The translations under genes were made by a program, and so were the position numbers. The notes beneath the pieces were generated by a model. That model saw only the letters and a list, made by a program, of their open reading frames with translations, ran no database searches and was not told the origin of the DNA. A stretch of DNA of 64,000 bases. Origin: Cellvibrio sp. UBA7671. Lineage in GTDB: Bacteria; Pseudomonadota; Gammaproteobacteria; Pseudomonadales; Cellvibrionaceae. The stretch covers positions 186,001-250,000 of the forward strand of contig DLHJ01000012.1 in the NCBI GenBank assembly GCA_002483145.1. Direction: 5' to 3'. Below, piece after piece: positions 53,645-62,591 of this stretch. Positions within the stretch are counted from its first letter, which is position 1, and each line of letters begins with the position of its first letter.

Positions 53645-54787
53645 ATGCCAAACCAAATACCCGCTGCTTCGGTGGGTCTTGTCACTCCCCAAACCCATCG
53701 CTTCACCGCGCCGCTATTGCTGGCCTGCGGCAGGACGCTCGATGAGTATGAATTGGTCTATGAAACCTACGGCCAATTGAATGCTGCCAAGTCTAATGCG
53801 GTGCTCATCTGCCATGCGCTCTCCGGCCATCATCACGCTGCCGGTTACCACAGCATGGACGACAAACGCCCCGGCTGGTGGGATGCCTATATCGGTCCGG
53901 GCAAACCCATTGATACCAACAAATTTTTTGTCGTCGCGCTCAATAACCTCGGTGGTTGCCATGGTTCGACGGGGCCGCGTTCGATCAACCCCGCAACGGG
54001 CAAAGCCTGGGGTGCGGATTTTCCGATGGTGCGCGTGCGCGATTGGGTCGCCAGTCAGGCGCGCTTGGCCGATGTACTCGGCATTGATGTCTGGGCAGCG
54101 ATCATCGGCGGCAGCCTCGGCGGTATGCAGGTCATGCGCTGGGCACTGGATTTTCCAGAGCGCGTTCGCCACGCCGTAGTTATCGCCTCTGCGTTAAAAC
54201 TCTCCGCACAAAATATTGCGTTTAATGAGGCCGCACGCAAAGCGATTATCAGCGACCCGAATTTTTTTGATGGCGATTACATCGAGCACAACACCTTGCC
54301 AAAAAATGGTTTGGCAGTGGCGCGCATGATCGGCCACATCACTTACCTTTCCGATTACGCGATGGGTGAAAAATTTGGCCGCGATCTGCGCAGCGGCAGT
54401 TTTGAGCTCGGCAATGATGAACCGGTGGAATTCCAGATCGAAAGTTACCTGCGCTACCAGGGTGACAGTTTTGCCAATAGCTTCGATGCTAACTCCTACA
54501 TCCGCATCACCAAAGCGCTGGATTATTTTGATCTCGCGCGCGAATTTAATGACGATCCCGTCAGCGCCTTTAAACAAACCAAGGCAAAATTTTTGGTGAT
54601 TTCATTTAGCACCGACTGGCGGTTTGCGCCCGAGCGCTCGCACGAAATTGTGAACGCATTAGTTGGTGCCAATCGCCCGGTGACCTACGCGGAAATAGAA
54701 TCCAAACACGGCCACGACGCCTTCCTATTACCCGATGAACGCTACGAGCAAGTTTTCGGTCGCTACCTTGCCGGAGTGAAAATCTGA
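53645..54787 (+). CDS. metX: Homoserine O-acyltransferase MetX
   Basis: A 380-residue alpha/beta-hydrolase-fold acyltransferase making O-acyl-homoserine for methionine synthesis. The nucleophile is in [15 protein letters not shown]. The Asp is in [13 protein letters not shown] and the His in [14 protein letters not shown]. Whether it uses acetyl- or succinyl-CoA cannot be settled by eye; relatives in Pseudomonas use succinyl-CoA. It overlaps metW by one base. Confidence 0.95.
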   Translation: MPNQIPAASVGLVTPQTHRFTAPLLLACGRTLDEYELVYETYGQLNAAKSNAVLICHALSGHHHAAGYHSMDDKRPGWWDAYIGPGKPIDTNKFFVVALNNLGGCHGSTGPRSINPATGKAWGADFPMVRVRDWVASQARLADVLGIDVWAAIIGGSLGGMQVMRWALDFPERVRHAVVIASALKLSAQNIAFNEAARKAIISDPNFFDGDYIEHNTLPKNGLAVARMIGHITYLSDYAMGEKFGRDLRSGSFELGNDEPVEFQIESYLRYQGDSFANSFDANSYIRITKALDYFDLAREFNDDPVSAFKQTKAKFLVISFSTDWRFAPERSHEIVNALVGANRPVTYAEIESKHGHDAFLLPDERYEQVFGRYLAGVKI

Positions 54788-55374
54788 TGCGTATAGATCT
54801 CAACGAAATCCAGCACTGGATCCAACAGGGCAGCCGCATTCTCGACCTGGGTTGTGGCGATGGCACGCTATTAAAATTTTTGATCGATACCAAACAAGTA
54901 CAAGGTTACGGCTTGGAAATCGATGCGGCGCAAATCAATACCTGCATCGACAAAGGCTTGAATGTGATCGAGCAAAACCTCGATCGCGGCCTCGGCAACT
55001 TCGCCGATAAAAGTTTTGATACCGTATTAATGACGCAAGCGCTACAAACATTGCATTTCCCCCATTTGGTATTGGATGAAATGTTGCGTGTGGGTAAAGA
55101 GTGTATAGTGACCTTTCCGAACTTCGGACATTGGAAGGCGCGTTTTTATCTGGCCACGCGCGGCCGTATGCCGGTATCAGATTTATTGCCTTACGAGTGG
55201 TACGACACACCCAACATTCACTTTTGTACATTTGATGATTTTGAAGTTCTCTGCCGCGAGCGCAATATCAAGGTAATCCATCGTCAGGTAGTGAATGAAC
55301 AATCCGGTCAGACGTTAAAAGATTTTATGCCAAACCTGTTTGGTGAAACGGCGATTTATCATTTAAGTAGATAG
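54787..55374 (+). CDS. metW: Methionine biosynthesis protein MetW
   Basis: A 195-residue MetW-family protein with a methyltransferase-like fold (RILDLGCGDGTLLKFL near residue 18). MetW partners MetX for homoserine acylation in bacteria with this gene pair. NFGHWKARFYLATRGRMPVSDLLPYEWYDTPNIHFCTFDDF is diagnostic. Coupled to metX through a TGATG junction. Confidence 0.95.
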   Translation: MRIDLNEIQHWIQQGSRILDLGCGDGTLLKFLIDTKQVQGYGLEIDAAQINTCIDKGLNVIEQNLDRGLGNFADKSFDTVLMTQALQTLHFPHLVLDEMLRVGKECIVTFPNFGHWKARFYLATRGRMPVSDLLPYEWYDTPNIHFCTFDDFEVLCRERNIKVIHRQVVNEQSGQTLKDFMPNLFGETAIYHLSR

Positions 55375-55416
55375 CTCGTGATTGACTAAAAATGTATCAA
55401 CCACTGGAGTGTTGTT

Positions 55417-55875
55417 ATGAAAAAGTTACTGCAAAGTGTATTTTTGGTTTTTTTCGCTGCGACTGTTCAGGCACAAGTTGATCAACCCAAAGAAATCCGC
55501 ACCACCGAAAAGTTCGGCGCCTACACAGTGCATTACAATGTATTTAACAGTACCGATATTCCGGCAAAAGTGGCAGAAGCTTATAAGTTAGTGCGCGGCA
55601 AAGATCGCGCGCTGGTGAATATCAGCCTGACCAAAACCGAAAATGGCAGCACCAGTTTGGGATTGCCCGCAGTCGTAACTGGCAGCAGCAAAAACCTGAT
55701 GCAACAGAAACAAACACTGACATTTATTGAAATCAAAGAAGGCGATGCAACTTACTATCTCGCTCCTTTTGTGTTCAACAATGAAGAAGTGCTGCATTTT
55801 GATATTCAGGTCAACACCGATGTCAGCAGCAAGCCGATAAACTTTACCTTTAACCGTACCCTTTATACCGAATAA
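55417..55875 (+). CDS. DUF4426 periplasmic protein
   Basis: A 152-residue exported protein with a signal peptide (residues 1-20, ending VQA). The mature part matches DUF4426 in the FGAYTVHYNVFNSTDIPAKVAEAYKLVRGKDRALVNI block. Function unknown. It lies between metW and rdgB, as in Pseudomonas, and is followed by a strong terminator. Confidence 0.85.
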   Translation: MKKLLQSVFLVFFAATVQAQVDQPKEIRTTEKFGAYTVHYNVFNSTDIPAKVAEAYKLVRGKDRALVNISLTKTENGSTSLGLPAVVTGSSKNLMQQKQTLTFIEIKEGDATYYLAPFVFNNEEVLHFDIQVNTDVSSKPINFTFNRTLYTE

Positions 55876-55897
55876 TCTTGTACAAATATTCTGCGAC

Positions 55898-55925
55898 AAA
55901 GGCGCCGAACGGGCGCCTTTTCTTT
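55898..55925 (+). terminator. Terminator after the DUF4426 gene
   Basis: AAAGGCGCC and GGCGCCTTT are perfect 9-base arms with a five-base loop, followed by a T-rich run. Confidence 0.85.
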
Positions 55926-55960
55926 CAGCGGATTATTAATAGAGGCACAAGGGCTTAATT

Positions 55961-56566
55961 ATGAAAAAAATAGTATTGGCCAGTGGCAACGTTGGTAAGT
56001 TGCGCGAATTTCAGCAGCTATTAACTGGCTGCGGTTTTGAGGTAGTACCACAATCGGATTTTTTTAGCGAAAACGCCGAAGAGACTGGTTTGACTTTTGT
56101 TGAAAATGCCATTATCAAGGCGCGCTATGCTTGCGCCAAAACCGGCTTGCCCGCAATTGCCGATGATTCCGGTATTGAAGTCGATGCACTTAATGGTCGC
56201 CCCGGAATTTATTCCGCGCGCTATGCCGGTGAAGGCGCAAAAGATGCGGATAACAATGCAAAATTATTACAAGAATTAAGTGGTACACCCACTGAAAAAC
56301 GTACCGCCCGTTATCATGCCGTCCTTGCGTTTATGCATCATGCAGAAGATCCGACACCGATTTTATGTCACGGTGTTTGGGAGGGTGTGATTCTCACCGA
56401 GCCGCGTGGCGAAGGTGGTTTTGGTTATGATCCTTTATTTTTTGTACCCAGCCATAATTGTGCATCAGCGGAATTGGATAAAGCAGAAAAAAATCGCATC
56501 AGCCATCGCGGAAAGGCGATGCAGGAATTGCTGCAAAAATTATCTACCTTGGCTGGCAGTGAATAA
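55961..56566 (+). CDS. rdgB: dITP/XTP pyrophosphatase RdgB
   Basis: A 201-residue nucleotide-pool cleaning enzyme that hydrolyses dITP, XTP and similar triphosphates. VLASGNVGKLREFQQLL at the N terminus, ADDSGIEVDALNGRPGIYSARYAG and FGYDPLFFVPSHN are the Ham1 family blocks. The next gene starts one base after its stop. Confidence 0.96.
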   Translation: MKKIVLASGNVGKLREFQQLLTGCGFEVVPQSDFFSENAEETGLTFVENAIIKARYACAKTGLPAIADDSGIEVDALNGRPGIYSARYAGEGAKDADNNAKLLQELSGTPTEKRTARYHAVLAFMHHAEDPTPILCHGVWEGVILTEPRGEGGFGYDPLFFVPSHNCASAELDKAEKNRISHRGKAMQELLQKLSTLAGSE

Positions 56567-56567
56567 T

Positions 56568-57761
56568 ATGTCCCTGCAATTGCCGCCGCTATCACTCTAC
56601 ATTCATGTACCTTGGTGCATCCGCAAATGTCCCTACTGCGATTTTAATTCCCATCAAGCGAATAATGATATTCCGGAAGCAGATTATGTCGCGGCATTGC
56701 GTTTTGATTTACAGCAGGATCAAACACTCGCGCAGGGGCGCAAACTCACCAGCATTTTTTTTGGCGGTGGTACGCCGAGTATGTTATCGGCGCAAGCGAT
56801 TGGGCAGATATTGACTGACGCGGAAAAAATTATCGGTTTTGAACCCGATATTGAAATCACACTCGAAGCAAACCCCGGTACCTTTGAGCAGGAAAAATTT
56901 TCCGGCTTTCGTGCGGCAGGAGTTAATCGTCTATCCATTGGGATTCAAAGTTTTAATGACCAGCAATTAAAACTGCTCGGGCGTGTACATGGTCGCGCTG
57001 AAGCCCTGCGCGCGGTGGGTGTTGCACGCAAAGCTGGCTTCGACAATATCAATCTGGATTTAATGCACGGCTTGCCCGAGCAATCCGTTGATGCAGCCAA
57101 AGCCGATTTGCAACAGGCGATTGAGCTCGCACCGGAACATCTTTCCTGGTATCAATTAACCATTGAACAAAACACCGCATTTTATTCTGCACCGCCGATC
57201 TTGCCGGAAGAAGAAATTCTCGCCGATATTCAGGATGCAGGCGTCGAATTGTTAGCGGCGGCTGGCTATGCGCAATATGAAATTTCTGCCTATGCGCGCG
57301 ATAAAAAATGCGCGCGCCACAACCTCAATTATTGGGAGTTTGGCGATTATCTTGGAATAGGTGCCGGGGCTCATGGGAAAATTACTTTCCCAGCGGACAA
57401 TAAAATCTTGCGCCTGTGGAAGACTCGGTTACCTAAACATTATTTAGATGCAACCGATTCACAAAAAATATCCCCCAATCTGGGCGGACACCAAAATGTA
57501 TTTGGCGGCGGCAGCGATTTACTATTGCCCGATGCATTGCCACTGGAATTTATGATGAATGCGTTGCGCTTGCACTCTGGCGTACCGATGAATTATTTTG
57601 TTCAGCGAACCGGTGTTGATTGGCAGCAACTTGAGCCGCATTGGCAAAAATTAACCCAGCAAGGTTTGGTGGAAATTGTACAGGGTTACGCGCGGCCTAC
57701 GGTGATGGGCCGTCGCTTTTTAAATCGTGTATTACAAACGTTTATTAATGAAACCGAATAA
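56568..57761 (+). CDS. hemW: Radical SAM heme chaperone HemW
   Basis: A 397-residue radical SAM protein of the HemW family (formerly called coproporphyrinogen oxidase-like). The iron-sulfur CX3CX2C motif is in YIHVPWCIRKCPYCDFNSH. FFGGGTPSMLSAQ and EANPGTFEQEKFSGFRAAGVNRLSIGIQSF follow. The start at 56568 places the motif at the usual distance; the frame extends further upstream inside rdgB. The rdgB-hemW order matches Pseudomonas. Confidence 0.95.
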   Translation: MSLQLPPLSLYIHVPWCIRKCPYCDFNSHQANNDIPEADYVAALRFDLQQDQTLAQGRKLTSIFFGGGTPSMLSAQAIGQILTDAEKIIGFEPDIEITLEANPGTFEQEKFSGFRAAGVNRLSIGIQSFNDQQLKLLGRVHGRAEALRAVGVARKAGFDNINLDLMHGLPEQSVDAAKADLQQAIELAPEHLSWYQLTIEQNTAFYSAPPILPEEEILADIQDAGVELLAAAGYAQYEISAYARDKKCARHNLNYWEFGDYLGIGAGAHGKITFPADNKILRLWKTRLPKHYLDATDSQKISPNLGGHQNVFGGGSDLLLPDALPLEFMMNALRLHSGVPMNYFVQRTGVDWQQLEPHWQKLTQQGLVEIVQGYARPTVMGRRFLNRVLQTFINETE

Positions 57762-57776
57762 GTTAAGGAGCCTATT

Positions 57777-58097
57777 ATGCTAATGACCACTACACCGAGC
57801 GTTGAAGGAAAAAACATTACCCGTTACTGCGGTGTTGTTGCGGGCGAAGCAATTCTGGGAGCCAATTTATTTAAAGATCTGTTTGCAGGCATTCGCGACC
57901 TGGTCGGTGGCCGCTCTGCGACCTATGAGCGCGAATTACAAAAAGCGCGCGAAATTGCTTTACAAGAACTACAAGATCGCGCCCGAGAAATGGGCGCAAA
58001 CGCAGTAGTAGGTATAGATTTGGATTACGAAGTCATCGGCCAGAATGGCAGCATGTTAATGGTATCGGCCAGCGGCACGGCGGTGGTAATTGGGTAA
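57777..58097 (+). CDS. YbjQ/UPF0145 family protein
   Basis: A 106-residue protein of the YbjQ (UPF0145) family, thought to form pentamers. [41 protein letters not shown] and [13 protein letters not shown] are the signature. Often called heavy-metal binding, but the function is not established. AAGGAG precedes the start by six bases. Confidence 0.92.
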   Translation: MLMTTTPSVEGKNITRYCGVVAGEAILGANLFKDLFAGIRDLVGGRSATYERELQKAREIALQELQDRAREMGANAVVGIDLDYEVIGQNGSMLMVSASGTAVVIG

Positions 58098-58175
58098 TAT
58101 TGCGTAAAAGTTATTGTGCTTGTTCTAAATTGGCGTAATTTTTCATCACCTCAATGCCACAAGAAAGGAGCAACA

Positions 58176-58592
58176 ATGACTACTACACGCCGTGAATTTT
58201 TAACCGCCAGTGCTATCGCCGGTGCGGCTCTCGCATCACCCATCGTTCTGGCTAAATCTACTACAGCGACCAATTCTATGCCTAAATTACTGCATCATGT
58301 TTTTTTCTGGTTAAAGAATCCAGAATCGAAAGAAGATTTGGCTAAACTGATCGCCGGGGTTAAATCCCTTGCGGCGATAGAAACCGTACGCAGTATTCAT
58401 GTGGGTGTCCCGGCATCAACGGAAAAGCGCGAGGTAGTGGATAATTCCTATCACGTCTCCGAATTGCTGGGGTTTGATGATGTGGCAGGGCAGGATGCCT
58501 ACCAAGTGCATCCATTGCATAAAAAGTTTGTCGATGAGCACCAGCATTTGTGGAGCAAAGTGGTGGTATACGACGCGCTCGCAGCTGATTGA
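58176..58592 (+). CDS. Tat-exported Dabb (stress-responsive A/B barrel) protein
   Basis: A 138-residue protein. The N terminus [26 protein letters not shown] is a twin-arginine signal. The mature part is a Dabb ferredoxin-like barrel ([28 protein letters not shown]...[16 protein letters not shown]). RBS AAGGAG sits six bases upstream of the ATG, so the start is 58176. A Dabb domain exported by Tat suggests it binds a cofactor before export. Function unknown. Confidence 0.85.
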   Translation: MTTTRREFLTASAIAGAALASPIVLAKSTTATNSMPKLLHHVFFWLKNPESKEDLAKLIAGVKSLAAIETVRSIHVGVPASTEKREVVDNSYHVSELLGFDDVAGQDAYQVHPLHKKFVDEHQHLWSKVVVYDALAAD

Positions 58593-58621
58593 TGGTTCAG
58601 CAAAATACCGACAATAAAAAA

Positions 58622-58652
58622 CCCGCTGCGGTAATCCGGAGCGGGCTTTTTT
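58622..58652. terminator. Terminator between Dabb gene and crc
   Basis: CCCGCTGCGG and CCGGAGCGGG form a near-perfect stem with a four-base loop, A-rich before and T-rich after, so it can serve both convergent genes. Confidence 0.85.
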
Positions 58653-58665
58653 ATTGTTTGCGATT

Positions 58666-59436
58666 TTACAGTTCTATATCGTAATCAATGATGACTGGCA
58701 TGTGACTGGAAAATTGCTGGGTCTTGTAGATAGCGGCATATTCAACTTTAGCGCCGAGGCTGTTGGACACCACCTGGAAATCTGTACGCCAGCCATCGCC
58801 ATCGTCTTTAAGGCCCTTTGGCCACCAGCTGTATTCATCACCGTCTTTGTTGACCTTGCGGAACGCATCGACATAGCCAATTTGATTGAATAATTGGCTC
58901 AACCATTGGCGCTCGTGGGGTAGAAATCCGGAATTATGTTGATTGGCTGCGCTATTGCTCACATCTTTGGGCGTGTGCGCCATTTGCCAATTGCCGCAAA
59001 AGATATACTCGCGACGTTTGCGGGTAATTTTGTCGAGATGCGCCTGAAAGTCATCAAAGAACTTGATTTTGACTTCTTGCGATTCCATTTCTGAACTGGC
59101 GCTGGGGGCAAGCAGTGAGCCAACACTCAATTGCTCAAAATCCACTTGCAGATAGCGACCCTCCATATCAACACCAGACGCAAAACCCAAGCCGTAAATA
59201 AGCGCCTTAGGCTGCAGACGGGTGTAAATCGCAACGCCGTTGTAGTGTTTGGTACCGGAATCGAAAAAATAGGCGTGATAGCCCTTGAGCTCGAATTCGG
59301 GCTTCTCCAGCTCGCGCTCTAGTGCACGTAGATCCTGCAAGCAGATAAAATCTGCATCTTGATTCGCGAGCCAAGTGTATAGGCCGCGTTGCGCCGCCTG
59401 AAAAATACCATCGACGCTAAGACTGATAACTCTCAT
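58666..59436 (-). CDS. crc: Catabolite repression control protein Crc
   Basis: A 256-residue protein with the exonuclease III/EEP fold. RLQPKALIYGLGF, KRREYIFCGNWQMAHTPKDV and DEYSWWP follow Pseudomonas Crc closely, and the gene is divergent from pyrE as there. Key nuclease residues are replaced: SVDG for NXNG, LQDLR for QE, GNW for GDFN and SSH for SDH. It is therefore probably a non-catalytic Crc, a co-repressor acting with Hfq on mRNAs in carbon catabolite control. Confidence 0.88.
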   Translation of the reverse strand: MRVISLSVDGIFQAAQRGLYTWLANQDADFICLQDLRALERELEKPEFELKGYHAYFFDSGTKHYNGVAIYTRLQPKALIYGLGFASGVDMEGRYLQVDFEQLSVGSLLAPSASSEMESQEVKIKFFDDFQAHLDKITRKRREYIFCGNWQMAHTPKDVSNSAANQHNSGFLPHERQWLSQLFNQIGYVDAFRKVNKDGDEYSWWPKGLKDDGDGWRTDFQVVSNSLGAKVEYAAIYKTQQFSSHMPVIIDYDIEL

Positions 59437-59646
59437 GTTAGCCCCTTGATTACGGACTGTGTATCATACCCGAGCTTTGTGTGATTGTGTTACCGCCAAG
59501 GCTGGGTTTTTTGTGGTAGACGTTACGAATTTTCACATCCTTACATTTGGATAGCTGCTGTGACCCAAATGCGGGTCTGCTCATGGGCATGACCTCGTTG
59601 TATTTATTTTGTCATCTCAAACTTAGTTCATAGTCGGATACTTTGC

Positions 59647-60297
59647 ATGGAAAAATACCAATTTGACTTTATTCAGCTGGCCATCAGACACCAGGCGCTA
59701 TGCTTTGGTGAATATGTGCTCAAGTCTGGCCGTACCAGCCCCTACTTTTTTAATGCGGGTAAGTTCCAGACAGGAAAGGCACTGGCCGAGCTCGGTCGTT
59801 ATTATGCGGCGGCTGTCACCGCATCTGGCGTGGAATTCGATATAGTATTTGGCCCCGCCTATAAGGGGATTCCTTTGGCCGCGACTACTGCCATTGCCTT
59901 GGCTGACCAGCATCAGCGCGATTTGCCTTACTGCTATAACCGTAAAGAAGCGAAAGATCACGGCGAAGGTGGAACTTTGGTAGGAGCGCCGTTAAAAGGG
60001 AAAGTTTTGATCGTGGATGATGTCATCACCGCTGGCACCGCAGTGCGCGAAGTGATGGGCATTATCGATGCGGCCGGTGCCAAACCTGCGGCCGTATTGA
60101 TAGGTTTAAATCGGCAGGAAAAAGGCCAGGGGCAGATATCGGCGATCCAGGAAGTGGAACAGACGTTTGGTATTCCAGTTATTAGCATTATCAACTTGAA
60201 TCACATCATTGATTATCTTGAAAGCCAGAGCGGACAAGAGGCGATGGTAAATAAAATTAAAGAATATCGCGCGACCTACGGTGTAGAGCTCGCGTGA
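59647..60297 (+). CDS. pyrE: Orotate phosphoribosyltransferase
   Basis: A 216-residue enzyme converting orotate and PRPP to OMP in pyrimidine synthesis. The PRPP loop is [33 protein letters not shown] and [18 protein letters not shown] bind orotate and PRPP. Normal length. The crc-pyrE divergent pair is conserved with Pseudomonas. Confidence 0.97.
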   Translation: MEKYQFDFIQLAIRHQALCFGEYVLKSGRTSPYFFNAGKFQTGKALAELGRYYAAAVTASGVEFDIVFGPAYKGIPLAATTAIALADQHQRDLPYCYNRKEAKDHGEGGTLVGAPLKGKVLIVDDVITAGTAVREVMGIIDAAGAKPAAVLIGLNRQEKGQGQISAIQEVEQTFGIPVISIINLNHIIDYLESQSGQEAMVNKIKEYRATYGVELA

Positions 60298-60320
60298 TGC
60301 AAATGAGGTAACTGATACAG

Positions 60321-60929
60321 ATGCGTAGCCTGTTGTTGACATTGATTACTTGTAGTTCACTATTGTTCAGCAGCTGGGCTGCCGCGCAAATCTCCTCGAC
60401 TAGCAAAGTAATTTATCGTTACAAAAACAAGGATGGCGTCACAGTATTGGATAGCAAAATTCCGCCACAGTATGTCAATAATGGTTATGAAATAGTATCG
60501 CTCAGTGGCAAGGTGATTAAGGTGATTGCGCCCGTAACTCAAGGTGCTGAGGGTGAGCGCTTGTATAAGGAAAAATTACAGCGCGAAGAGCGTGAGCGTG
60601 AAGATATTCAATTGCGTCGCAGTTACAGCAATGTAGGTGATATAGAGGCGGCCAAAACTCGCAATCTGGAAAGCTTGCGTGGCAACATTGGTATTTTGCA
60701 GGCGAATCTCACCTCGGCCCGCTCACGATTGCAGACCTATCAAGCGCAAGCGGCGGCGATTGAGCGCGCAGGTCGGCAATTACCAGAAGACTTGCTGAAA
60801 AATATCAACAATTTGGTGCAGGAAGAAAAAGATATTCAAGTGCAGATTCAACAGCGCGAGGAAGAATACAAAACCGTAGAGCAAAAATTTGATGCTGATC
60901 GGAAACGGTTCGTTGAGATTACGCAGTAG
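60321..60929 (+). CDS. DUF4124-domain exported protein
   Basis: A 202-residue protein with a signal peptide (about residues 1-22), an N-terminal DUF4124-like segment (IYRYKNKDGVTVLDSKIPPQYVNNGYEIV) and a long charged coiled-coil region (about 75-200). DUF4124 proteins are common envelope proteins of unknown role. It begins 23 bases after pyrE and ends at a perfect palindromic terminator. Confidence 0.75.
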   Translation: MRSLLLTLITCSSLLFSSWAAAQISSTSKVIYRYKNKDGVTVLDSKIPPQYVNNGYEIVSLSGKVIKVIAPVTQGAEGERLYKEKLQREEREREDIQLRRSYSNVGDIEAAKTRNLESLRGNIGILQANLTSARSRLQTYQAQAAAIERAGRQLPEDLLKNINNLVQEEKDIQVQIQQREEEYKTVEQKFDADRKRFVEITQ

Positions 60930-60940
60930 GAATAACAACT

Positions 60941-60988
60941 TTGCGACCATAAAAAAACCGGCGGCTGCCGGTTTTTTTATGGTCGCAA
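60941..60988. terminator. Perfect bidirectional terminator
   Basis: Two perfectly complementary 22-base arms (60941-60962 and 60967-60988) enclose a GGCT loop. The inner ACCGGC/GCCGGT core is flanked by A7 and T7 tracts. It terminates both the DUF4124 and slmA transcripts. Confidence 0.93.
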
Positions 60989-61004
60989 TTTTTTTACTGG
61001 AATC

Positions 61005-61604
61005 TTAACCTGCAATTAAAAATCCCTGCGCGATCAATTGCCACTGTTCTTGCCAGTACTCAGTGGGGCGGCGGCGGAATTCGGTGCGCACGAATTCGGC
61101 GATGCGGCCATCAACCAATGCAATCAACAAATTAGCGGCTGCAGCAACAGGCAATTGCGGATGCAAGCCTTCGCGCAATTCTGCCTCACGCAAAATCTGT
61201 TTTAGCTGGGTTTCAATGCGGTCAAAAAATTGTGCGATACGCACACGCAAACGCTCGGTTTCGCCGGTGAGTGCATCGCCAGTCAGTAAACGCGTCAAGC
61301 CAGGATTGCGCTCGGCAAAAGTGAGCAGCAGCGACAGGATTTTTTCGCAGCGTTTTAAAGCCGATTTTTCTTCCGCCAAAATCAATGTCACGCGCGAAAA
61401 AATCGTCTCTTCAATAAACTCTATTAAACCCTCAAACATTTTGGATTTGCTGGGAAAGTGGCGGTAGAGCGCCGCTTCGGAAACGCCCACTTCTTTGGCC
61501 AGTGCGGCAGTGGTAATGCGCTCGCCTGGGCTGGCCTCCAACATGCGCGCCAGACACTCGAGGATTTGTTGGCGACGCGGAGTTTTGCTTGGGGATTTAT
61601 TCAT
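61005..61604 (-). CDS. slmA: Nucleoid occlusion factor SlmA
   Basis: A 199-residue TetR-fold DNA-binding protein. [14 protein letters not shown], then the helix-turn-helix [37 protein letters not shown], match SlmA. SlmA binds nucleoid sites and blocks FtsZ ring assembly over DNA. The next gene on this strand is argB; the pair is common in Gammaproteobacteria. Confidence 0.92.
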   Translation of the reverse strand: MNKSPSKTPRRQQILECLARMLEASPGERITTAALAKEVGVSEAALYRHFPSKSKMFEGLIEFIEETIFSRVTLILAEEKSALKRCEKILSLLLTFAERNPGLTRLLTGDALTGETERLRVRIAQFFDRIETQLKQILREAELREGLHPQLPVAAAANLLIALVDGRIAEFVRTEFRRRPTEYWQEQWQLIAQGFLIAG

Positions 61605-61676
61605 GACGACTCCATTCAGAGCGATTCCATTCGGAATGTTGCGCGCCTGAATTTACACAGGGCGCGCGCCATAACA

Positions 61677-62591
<915 letters not shown>

